In this document: positions 7,476 through 14,714 of the stretch, in pieces | How positions within the stretch are numbered: position 1 is the first letter of the stretch | How the letters are laid out: each line of letters begins with the position of its first letter | Assembly (NCBI GenBank): GCA_965262745.1 | Contig: OZ253558.1 | Coordinates: 3,162,001-3,226,000 of the forward strand | Direction: 5' to 3' | DNA from: JAJECS01 sp965262745 | Lineage (GTDB): Bacteria > Chloroflexota > UBA11872 | DNA: 64,000 nucleotides | Notes under the pieces: generated by a model | What the model was told of the DNA's origin: nothing | What the model saw: the letters and a program-made list of their open reading frames with translations, nothing else | Databases searched by the model: none | Made by a program: the position numbers and the translations under genes

Positions 7476-8435
7476 ATGAAGGTGCTGATAGTCCCGCACG
7501 CCGACTACTACGTGATGCCGGCGGAGGAGCTTCGCGCGGAATATCCCGACCTCACCTTCGTCGAGCCGCAGACGGATGCGGAGCGACTGCGCGAGGTCGT
7601 TGACACGGACGCCTTCTTTGGCACCCCGACGAGCGACGAAATGCGGGCGGCCAAGCGCCTCCGCTGGATTCACAACCCGGGAATGGGCATCGACCGTCTG
7701 ACGACGGTGCCCGAGATCGTCGCCTCCGACGTCGTGATCACCAACGCGCCGGGTCCTCACACGAATCCCATGGCCGACCACGCGTTCATGTTCATCTTGG
7801 CTCTCGCGCACTCGCTCGTGGAGACGCTGGACGACCAGCGGCAACGCGTATGGGACACGGTGAAATACAACGGTCGGATGTTGCCGATCAACGGGAGCCG
7901 TCTGGGGATTCTCTCGATGGGCGGCATCGGCCGAGCCGTCGTGCAGCGCGCGCTGGGCTTCGGCATGCAGGTCTACGCCATGGACCCGAGCCCCACCGAC
8001 GTCCCGGCCGGTGTCCGCACCGTGTACCCGCCCGAGCGGCTGGACGAGATGCTGCGGCACACGGACTGGCTGGTCGTGACCTCGCCGTTCATACCCGCGA
8101 CCAAGAACCTGATCAACGCGGAGCGCATGGCGCTGATGCCCAAAGGCGCCCACATCATCGTGGTATCCCGCGGCGGGATCGTCGACGAGGACGCGCTGGC
8201 GGCAGCGCTGCACAGCGGCCACATCGCGGGCGCGGGCCTCGACGCCACGGCCACCGAGCCGCTGCCGCAGGATAGTCCGCTCTGGACCGCGCCCAACCTC
8301 CTCATCTCGCCGCATAGCTCAGCATTGAGCACCACGCTTGCCGCCGAGCGCCAACAGATCTTTCGGGCCAACCTGCGCCGGTTCGTTGAAGGCCGGGCGC
8401 TGGCGTTCGTCTGTCCGATCGGCCGGGGCTACTGA
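7476..8435 (+). CDS. D-isomer-specific 2-hydroxyacid dehydrogenase
   Basis: 319 residues from ATG 7476, with weak GAGGAG upstream (7462-7467). NAD(H)-dependent interconversion of a 2-oxoacid and its D-2-hydroxyacid. The Rossmann motif is GILSMGGIGRAVV (144-156); the first glycine of GxGxxG is replaced by Ser147. The catalytic set is Arg232 (SRGGIVDE), Glu261 and His280 (ISPHSSA). Its last codons, ending AFVCPIGRGY, are repeated twice downstream as orphan tails (11230-11289 and 14561-14620), so this gene is the parent of, or a sister to, deleted copies in the following tandem array. Substrate unknown; glyoxylate/hydroxypyruvate-type and phosphoglycerate-type members are alternatives. Confidence 0.87.
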   Translation: MKVLIVPHADYYVMPAEELRAEYPDLTFVEPQTDAERLREVVDTDAFFGTPTSDEMRAAKRLRWIHNPGMGIDRLTTVPEIVASDVVITNAPGPHTNPMADHAFMFILALAHSLVETLDDQRQRVWDTVKYNGRMLPINGSRLGILSMGGIGRAVVQRALGFGMQVYAMDPSPTDVPAGVRTVYPPERLDEMLRHTDWLVVTSPFIPATKNLINAERMALMPKGAHIIVVSRGGIVDEDALAAALHSGHIAGAGLDATATEPLPQDSPLWTAPNLLISPHSSALSTTLAAERQQIFRANLRRFVEGRALAFVCPIGRGY

Positions 8436-8984
8436 GCCGCGCGCGCCCGGATGCGAGGCTCGCGCGTCGACGATGCTTCGAAGGCTGAGATTCACCGACT
8501 GCCCCGCCCGCGACCGCGCCGACGGTCCCGGTAGTATCGGCGGGCACTCGCCGGGCGCGCCGTGATGCCCGATTGAGTTGCTCCCGCTCGCCAGACTTGA
8601 TCGACGCCCGTGTTGCCAATGGAACGATTTCGCTGCACCGCGCGTATTGTCTAGTAGGCGTGTCGAGTATCGGATGCCACGATGGCGCGTGAGGCGGATC
8701 TGCGAGCATCCAGCGCCCGGCGTGGCGCGCGGAATTGATGAACGATCACGGGCGACCCCGGGAATCGGGGGCGGACGGCTTGACGGCCCAATCGTGGCTG
8801 GTCGCATGAGAGGCGGTGCCTCACGACGCGGTCACGTCGACGCGGCGGGTGGAGCAACCATGGACGGGGCCGGCGGTGTCATGAGGTCCAATCTTCACGA
8901 GCCTGACTGTGCACCGCACCCCCTGGACATCATGGCGTTGTACGCGCTGTATCAGACGCGGTGACCGTGTTGAATGCGGACGTG
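8389..8984 (+). repeat. ~590 bp direct repeat, copy 1 (dehydrogenase tail plus leader of lipoprotein gene)
   Basis: This stretch is closely repeated at 11243-11837. It starts inside the 3' end of the dehydrogenase gene and runs to the start codon of the propeller-LRR lipoprotein. Long blocks are identical, for example from GATTGAGTTGCTCCCGC (8570) through to about 8768, while the last 150 bp before the gene vary more. The 549 bp after 8435 contain no convincing gene: a 128-codon frame is open in both copies but lacks an ATG and a ribosome site and its codon use looks non-coding. It may be a long untranslated leader or hold a small RNA; no terminator or riboswitch was recognised. Confidence 0.8.
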
Positions 8985-10712
8985 ATGAGTCACGGGATCG
9001 GCGGGCGTCATGCAGGGGCGCTGGCGCGGATCGTCTGGGTGCTGGTGCTTGGGGTATGGCTTCTGGTTGGGTGTGATGCAGACGAGGCCGCGGAGCCGAA
9101 GATCATCGAAAGAGTGAAGACAGACACCCCTGTATATATATTGAGATCAGTCACGGCTGCATACTCTCATGGAGTCGGCACCTTTCGGGACTGCAACGGG
9201 CGATTTGGTTGGGGACCGCGATACGACTATGACGTGGTGGCGTGGAGTCCGGACGGCTCGACGGTGTATTTCACCTATGGCTGGGACCTCTACGGCGTCA
9301 CGGCGGACGGATTGCGGCTCTGGCTGATTGCCGCCGCCGCGCCGCCGGACTGGGAGCCTGACATGCCGGGCGAGAGCCCGGCGACGTCGTTCGCCGTGGC
9401 GCCTAACGGGAGCCACCTGGTGTATGCGGGCTGCCGCTACCCGCCTGGGGTGTTCACTGGGGCGGATGGTCGCGAGGTAGAGGCCGTCGGTTTCGGGTTC
9501 GAGCTGGTCCGGATCACGCGCGATGGCGGGAGCGTGGAGCGGCTCACGGCGAATGGGGGCGTGGATTTCTATCCCGCCTGGTCGCCGGATGGGCGGCGCA
9601 TTGCCTATGTGTCCAATGCCGAGCTGGTCGCTAGTGATCTCGACGCCGCGTTGGCGGACCCGCCCCAAGCGCGGCCTAGCCAGCGTATTCGGAGCGATCT
9701 CGACGCCGCGTGGGCGGGCCTGTACACGATGGCGGCCGATGGCACGGACATTCGACCGGTGCTGGACGACGACTTCGCGGTGCTGCACCAGCCGCCCGCC
9801 TGGTCGCCCGATGGCCGGCACCTGGCCGTGGTGCGATATGCCGAAGAAGAGTCGGCACTTGGCCCCAAGATCACGGATATCGGCCGCGAGCTGTATGTCG
9901 TCGGGGCCGATGGCGCCGAGCCGCGGCGTGTGGCGGCCAACGTGGTGAGCGGGCCGTCGTGGTCGCCGGACGGCCGGCGGCTGGCGATCGCGCAAGCGGA
10001 AGCCGACGGGGTGGGGCTGTACGTCATTGGGATCGACGGGACGGAGTCGCGGCGGGTGATGGGCATCGAACGATGGCAGGCGCCGCGGAGTAGTCCGACC
10101 GATCCTGCGGCTGCCTGGATTGACACGGTGGCCTGGTCGCCGGACGGCACGCGGATCCTCGTCAGATCCAACTATGAGCACCCGGCGTTGGTGGTGAGCG
10201 TGGAGAGCGGCGAGACGACGGAGGTCGGGTCGGGACTGCGCCTCGACGGGCGTATGTGGGTGCGGGCGGCGGCGTGGTCGCCCGACGGCTCGCGCATCGC
10301 GATGACTGGCGGCGGAGACTTGAAGAAGGGTGAGAGGCCCAACATCGTGGGGACGGTGGCGGCGGACGGCACGGACGCGAAGGTGCTGGTGATGGCCGGT
10401 GCGCGAGGCGTTCCGTTCGCGGTCGCTGCGCAGGAGGAACTTGATGTGGCGGCCAGCCAGGCGATGTGCGCCGACGGGACGCTCGTGCCGGACCCCGGCG
10501 GGAACGCCGGCTTGGTGCGCGATTGCCAGGTGCTGCTGGGACTGCGCGACGCGCTCTTCGGCAGGCGCGGCCTAAGATCGAACTGGAGTCCGGGAACGCC
10601 GATGGCCCGTTGGGTGGGGGTGACGATCACGGGCACGCCGCCGCGGGTCACGGCCCTTGAGTTGGCGGGCGCGGGTTTATGGGGGGGCTACCGCCGGCGC
10701 TGGGCGACCTGA
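8985..10712 (+). CDS. TolB-like propeller lipoprotein, N-terminal part (frameshifted gene, copy 1)
   Basis: 575 residues from ATG 8985 (GTG 8982 is adjacent). Signal peptide with lipobox LLVGC, so a secreted lipoprotein anchored through Cys at about residue 29. Several TolB/WD40-like PD40 blades follow, each with AWSPDG plus a core such as RRIAYVS, RHLAVVRY, RRLAIAQ, TRILVRS and SRIAMTG. At about residue 565 the frame enters leucine-rich repeat sequence and is then lost: a run of seven G (10681-10687) shifts translation to a stop at 10710-10712. One extra base would give GLWGGLPPALGDL and join the LRR frame, as in the intact second copy. Function is unknown; the architecture suggests a surface binding protein. 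Confidence 0.8.
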   Translation: MSHGIGGRHAGALARIVWVLVLGVWLLVGCDADEAAEPKIIERVKTDTPVYILRSVTAAYSHGVGTFRDCNGRFGWGPRYDYDVVAWSPDGSTVYFTYGWDLYGVTADGLRLWLIAAAAPPDWEPDMPGESPATSFAVAPNGSHLVYAGCRYPPGVFTGADGREVEAVGFGFELVRITRDGGSVERLTANGGVDFYPAWSPDGRRIAYVSNAELVASDLDAALADPPQARPSQRIRSDLDAAWAGLYTMAADGTDIRPVLDDDFAVLHQPPAWSPDGRHLAVVRYAEEESALGPKITDIGRELYVVGADGAEPRRVAANVVSGPSWSPDGRRLAIAQAEADGVGLYVIGIDGTESRRVMGIERWQAPRSSPTDPAAAWIDTVAWSPDGTRILVRSNYEHPALVVSVESGETTEVGSGLRLDGRMWVRAAAWSPDGSRIAMTGGGDLKKGERPNIVGTVAADGTDAKVLVMAGARGVPFAVAAQEELDVAASQAMCADGTLVPDPGGNAGLVRDCQVLLGLRDALFGRRGLRSNWSPGTPMARWVGVTITGTPPRVTALELAGAGLWGGYRRRWAT

Positions 10713-11197
10713 CGGCCTTGCGCGTCTTGGATCTCAGCGGAAATTTCTTGCCCCGCAGCCCGATCCCGGCGGGGCTCGGCGACCTGTCACAACTGCGCAC
10801 ATTGCGACTCGGGGGCAGCAACCTGGCAGGGCCGATTCCGCCGGCGCTGGGCCGGCTGACCAATTTAGAGACTCTCGATCTCAGCAATAACCCCATCATG
10901 GGTGCGATCCCGCCGGAGTTGGGCCAGTTGACCAACCTGACCGAACTGAACCTCAAGAGGGATTACCTAACGGGCGCGATCCCGCCGGAGCTAGGCCAGT
11001 TGGTCAATGTCCGCACGCTGAACCTCCAGTCCAATGAGCTCAGTGGTGATATCCCAGCGGAGTTGGGCCGGTTGCCCAACTTGGAGGAGGTGGGGCTAAG
11101 GGACAACCTCCTCACCGGCTGCGTGCCGCCAGCGTTGCGGAGTGTTCAAGACAGCGACCTCCATCTCCTCGGGCTGCCGGATTGCGAGCCAGCGTGA
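10679..11197 (+). CDS. leucine-rich repeat domain, C-terminal part of frameshifted copy 1
   Basis: 172 codons continuing the preceding lipoprotein in another frame. About five plant-type LRRs of 24 residues are seen, each with LxxLxxLxLxxNxLxGxIPxxLG, for example LTNLETLDLSNN and GAIPPELGQLTNL. It ends DCEPA, matching the end of the intact copy (ACEPAA). A start at ATG 10679 exists but has no ribosome site and no signal peptide, so on its own it would be a cytoplasmic LRR fragment; it is better read as the 3' part of one gene broken, or switched off, by a one-base loss in the G tract. Confidence 0.75.
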   Translation: MGGLPPALGDLTALRVLDLSGNFLPRSPIPAGLGDLSQLRTLRLGGSNLAGPIPPALGRLTNLETLDLSNNPIMGAIPPELGQLTNLTELNLKRDYLTGAIPPELGQLVNVRTLNLQSNELSGDIPAELGRLPNLEEVGLRDNLLTGCVPPALRSVQDSDLHLLGLPDCEPA

Positions 11198-11229
11198 TGC
11201 GAGGCGGGCTCCGATTGCGAGGCATGCGC

Positions 11230-11289
11230 ACCGGCGTCGCCGAGGGCCGCCCGCTGGCATTCGTCTGTCCGATCGGTCGGGGGTACTGA
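11230..11289 (+). pseudogene. 20-codon remnant of a 2-hydroxyacid dehydrogenase 3' end
   Basis: Translated, this reads TGVAEGRPLAFVCPIGRGY and stop, nearly the same as the last 14 residues of the dehydrogenase ending at 8435 (EGRALAFVCPIGRGY). No other part of the dehydrogenase is present. It marks the junction between the two tandem lipoprotein units. Confidence 0.78.
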
Positions 11290-11837
11290 GGCGCACGCGC
11301 CCGGATGCGAGGCTCGCGCGTCGACGATGCTTCGAAGGCTGAGATTCACCGACTGCCCCGCCCGCGGCCGCGCCGACGGTCCCGGTAGTAACAATGGACT
11401 CTGACCGGGCGCGCCGTGATGCCCGATTGAGTTGCTCCCGCTCGCCAGACTTGATCGACGCCCGTGTTGCCAATGGAACGATTTCGCTGCACCGCGCGTA
11501 TTGTCTAGTAGGCGTGTCGAGTATCGGATGCCACGATGGCGCGTGAGGCGGATCTGCGAGCATCCAGCGCCCGGCGTGGCGCGCGGAATTGATGAACGAT
11601 CACGGGCGACCCCGGGAATCGGGGACGGACGACTTGACGGCCCGACCGTGGCTGGTCGCATGGGAGGCGGTGCCTCACGACGCGATGATGCGGACGCGGC
11701 GGGTGGGGCAACCATTGACGGAGACGACAGTGTCATGAGGTCCAATCTTCACGAGCCCGACTGCGCGCCACATCCATTGGACATTTCGGTGTTGTACGCG
11801 CCAAATCAGACCCGGTGAATGTGTTGAAACGGACGTG
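11243..11837 (+). repeat. ~590 bp direct repeat, copy 2 (leader of second lipoprotein gene)
   Basis: Second copy of the 8389-8984 segment, again from the dehydrogenase tail to the lipoprotein start. The main differences are a changed block around 11390-11410 and scattered substitutions after 11625. Upstream, 11198-11229 is unique. Apart from the tail remnant and this leader nothing else is recognisable in the 640 bp between the two lipoprotein genes. Confidence 0.8.
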
Positions 11838-14528
11838 ATGTCTCAGAGGGTCGGCAGAGGTCATGCAGGGCCGCCGGCGCGGCTTGTCGTGCTGGTGGTG
11901 CTTGGGGTATGGCTGCTGGCCGGATGCGATGCACGGCAAGACGAGTCAGTCGGCGTGACGATGGCAGGGTCAAACGCAACGCCGACCGGAGCGGTTTCCG
12001 AGACAAGCCCGACGGGAGGGGTTCCCGAGACCACCCCGACGCCAGCAGTCCCCGAGGTAACGCCGACCGCCGCCGTTCCCGAGGCAACGCCCACGGCGCA
12101 GGCACCCGAGGCCACACCGACGGGGGAGGTGGCGAAAGAAGTCCAGGTTGTGGAAGTGCCGATGGCAGTCACGGTTGAACGCTCTGGAGGACCTAGTTTT
12201 CGGTACTGTGGCTGGACTGACTTTGACTGGGGACCGCGATATGACTATGACCAGGTGGCCTGGAGTCCCGGCGGGTCGAAGGTGTATTTCACGGATGGGC
12301 AGGACCTGTACGGCGTCACGGCGGACGGGTCACGCCTCTGGCTGATTGCCACCGTCGGGCTACCCGACGGGTACCCGGGAGGTGGCGGCGAGCGGGCGCC
12401 GTCCTTCGCGGTGTCGCCGGATGGGAGCCACCTAGTGTACGCGAGTTGCCGATACCCGCGGGCGTATAGTCCCGAGTTTCGGGATGCCGGCGGGGGAACG
12501 TTCGAACTGGCTCGGGTCGCGGTCGATGGGCGGAACGTGGAGCGGCTCACGGTGAATGAGGCCGTGGACCACTATCCGGCCTGGTCGCCGGATGGTCGGC
12601 GCATTGCCTACGTGTCCGATGCCAAGCTGCTTGCCAATGTCCTCGACGCCGCGTTTGCGGACCCGCCTCGAGCGCAGCCTCCCCCGCAACTTCGGAGCGA
12701 TGCCGCTGCCATGCGGGTGGGCCTGTTCACGATGGCGGCCGACGGCACGGACATCCGACCGGTGCTGGACGACGACTTCGCGGTGCTGCACCAGCCGCCC
12801 GCCTGGTCGCCCGATGGCCGGCATTTGGCCGTGGTTCGATATCTCAATGAAGGGGTGGGACATTCGTCCACGATCACGGATATCGGCCGCGAGCTGTATG
12901 TGGTCGGGGCCGGTGGTCGCGAGCCGCGACGCGTGGCGGTCAACGTGGTGAGCGGGCCCTCGTGGTCGCCGGACGGCCAGCGGCTGGCGATCGCGCAAGC
13001 GGAAGCTGACGGGGTGGGGCTATACGTCATTGGGATCGACGGCACGGAGTCGCGGCGGGTGACGGACATTGAAGGGTGGCGGTCGCCCTTTTGGCGGGCG
13101 AAGAGGAGCCCGCCCGATCCGGCGGAGGCCTGGATTGACACGGTGGTCTGGTCGCCGGACGGCACGCGGATTCTCGTCAGGTCCAACTTTGAGCAGGCGG
13201 CGTTTGCTGTCAACGTCGAGACCGGGCGGAAGACGTTCGTCGGTAACGTTGGATATCAGCCGGACCGTGTGTTTTCGATCGGATCTTGGGGTGAAGTCCG
13301 GGCTGTGGCGTCGTCGCCCGGTGACCGGCATAGGGCCGTGGTTCTAAATTTCGAAGAAGGGGTGGGGCGTTTCTCCACGATCACGGATGTCGGCCGCGAG
13401 CTGTATGTGCTGGTTGGTAACGCTGAGCCGCGACGCGTGGCGGTCAACGTGGTGAGCGGGCCCTCGTGGTCGCCGGACGGCCAGCGGCTGGCGATCGCGC
13501 AAGCGGATGTTGACGGCGTGGGGCTGTACGTCATTGGGATCGACGGCACGGAATCGCGGCGGGTGACGGGCATCGACGTGTGGCCGGAGCCCGCGCCCTT
13601 CTCAGGGGCGCCGACAAGAGTGAGCGATCTGGCGGAGGTCTGGATTGACACGGTGGTCTGGTCGCCGGACGGCACGCAGATTCTCGTCAGGTCCAGCGTT
13701 GAGCAGGCGGCGTTCGCTGTCAGCGTGGAGACCGGGCGGAAGACGTTCGTCGGGGACATTGGGTATCAGCCGGACCCTGTGTTTCAGCATGTCCGGGCCG
13801 CGGCGTGGTCGCCCGATGGCTCGCGCATCGCGATGATCTCCGGCGGGGGAGCCCGGAAGGGACTCTACATCGTGTGGACCATGGCGGCCGACGGCACGGA
13901 TATTCGTGTCCTGGCCAAGCGGAACTTCCACGGGATTCTTCACCCACAACAAGTGTGTCGGGCGGAGGATGCGAGGCCTTCGCCCGACACGAACGTCGCA
14001 CTGGTCGCCGACTGTGCTGCACTGCTCGATTTCAAGCATTCCCTAGCCGGCGGCTTGGAGCTGAACTGGGGCGGCGAGCGACCGGTGGAGCGGTGGGACG
14101 GCGTTGAGGTAGGCGGGACGCCGCTCCGGGTGCAGGCGCTGAACCTGTCAGACCACCGCCTGCGAGGCGCGCTGCCGGCGGCCTTGGGACGGCTGTCCCA
14201 CCTGCGCACGCTAGTGCTGCGTGACAACAGCCTTGACGGCCCGATACCACCCGAACTTGGGCAGCTGTCGCGGCTTGAGGTCCTCGACCTCAGCAACAAC
14301 CGGTTGACGGGACTGATTCCGGCGGCGCTGGGCAATCTTGTCAACCTCCGCACGCTGGACCTCGAAGCCAACGGGCTCAGCGGTGACATCCCACCAGAGT
14401 TGGGCCAGTTGACCGACTTGGAGGAGATCGCGCTGGGGGGCAATCGCTTCACCGGCTGCGTGCCGCCGGAGTTACCGGTCGACGACGCGGCGAGCCTGAG
14501 CCTTCCCGCATGCGAGCCGGCGGCGTGA
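11838..14528 (+). CDS. TolB-like propeller plus LRR surface lipoprotein (intact copy 2)
   Basis: 896 residues. The signal peptide ends in lipobox LLAGC, followed by a Thr/Pro-rich spacer made of repeats such as VPEATPTA (about residues 50-98). A beta-propeller region of PD40 blades follows (PAWSPDGRRIAYVS, HQPPAWSPDGRHLAV, GPSWSPDGQRLAIAQ, VWSPDGTRILVRS). The region 12,820-13,310 is repeated at 13,320-13,815 (offset 505 bp), giving extra blades absent from copy 1. The C-terminus is a block of about four LRRs (LSHLRTLVLRDNSL; SRLEVLDLSNNRL; GNLVNLRTLDLEAN) ending DAASLSLPACEPAA. Likely exported and lipid-anchored, perhaps binding polysaccharide or protein; no enzymatic motif is seen. It shows what the broken first copy would encode. 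Confidence 0.85.
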   Translation: MSQRVGRGHAGPPARLVVLVVLGVWLLAGCDARQDESVGVTMAGSNATPTGAVSETSPTGGVPETTPTPAVPEVTPTAAVPEATPTAQAPEATPTGEVAKEVQVVEVPMAVTVERSGGPSFRYCGWTDFDWGPRYDYDQVAWSPGGSKVYFTDGQDLYGVTADGSRLWLIATVGLPDGYPGGGGERAPSFAVSPDGSHLVYASCRYPRAYSPEFRDAGGGTFELARVAVDGRNVERLTVNEAVDHYPAWSPDGRRIAYVSDAKLLANVLDAAFADPPRAQPPPQLRSDAAAMRVGLFTMAADGTDIRPVLDDDFAVLHQPPAWSPDGRHLAVVRYLNEGVGHSSTITDIGRELYVVGAGGREPRRVAVNVVSGPSWSPDGQRLAIAQAEADGVGLYVIGIDGTESRRVTDIEGWRSPFWRAKRSPPDPAEAWIDTVVWSPDGTRILVRSNFEQAAFAVNVETGRKTFVGNVGYQPDRVFSIGSWGEVRAVASSPGDRHRAVVLNFEEGVGRFSTITDVGRELYVLVGNAEPRRVAVNVVSGPSWSPDGQRLAIAQADVDGVGLYVIGIDGTESRRVTGIDVWPEPAPFSGAPTRVSDLAEVWIDTVVWSPDGTQILVRSSVEQAAFAVSVETGRKTFVGDIGYQPDPVFQHVRAAAWSPDGSRIAMISGGGARKGLYIVWTMAADGTDIRVLAKRNFHGILHPQQVCRAEDARPSPDTNVALVADCAALLDFKHSLAGGLELNWGGERPVERWDGVEVGGTPLRVQALNLSDHRLRGALPAALGRLSHLRTLVLRDNSLDGPIPPELGQLSRLEVLDLSNNRLTGLIPAALGNLVNLRTLDLEANGLSGDIPPELGQLTDLEEIALGGNRFTGCVPPELPVDDAASLSLPACEPAA
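12820..13815 (+). repeat. internal tandem duplication of ~505 bp in the propeller region
   Basis: The two halves (about 12,820-13,310 and 13,320-13,815) share long identical stretches, for example ITD(I/V)GRELYV, RRVAVNVVSGPSWSPDG, GLYVIGIDGTESRRVT and WIDTVVWSPDGT. The unit in copy 1 of the gene is single, so the duplication followed, or was lost after, the gene duplication. Confidence 0.75.
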
Positions 14529-14560
14529 GGAGCCGCCGCGGGCGATTCCGGGGCATGCAC

Positions 14561-14620
14561 GCCGGCGTCGCCGAAGGCCCGGCACTGGCGTACGTGTGTC
14601 CGGTGGGCTGGGGGTACTAA
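14561..14620 (+). pseudogene. second remnant of a 2-hydroxyacid dehydrogenase 3' end
   Basis: Reads AGVAEGPALAYVCPVGWGY and stop. It follows the second lipoprotein gene as the first remnant follows the first one, and is preceded by the same GGCATGC(G)CACC-like context. It is more diverged from the parent end at 8435 than the 11230-11289 copy. Confidence 0.72.
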
Positions 14621-14714
14621 GCCGGGCCCATCTCACCGCTCGGCCGACGCCGTCGCTTGGCTGCGGCGCATCGCGGTGGGAGCATTGGGGCACGGGCGGT
14701 TGGAGGTCGGACCC

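Noticed and set aside
8578..8964. A 128-codon open frame present in both leaders of the lipoprotein genes (also 11432-11818)
   Set aside because: It begins without ATG or ribosome site, is rich in Arg and Pro as expected from chance frames in G+C-rich DNA, and equal length follows from the DNA duplication. Treated as non-coding leader.
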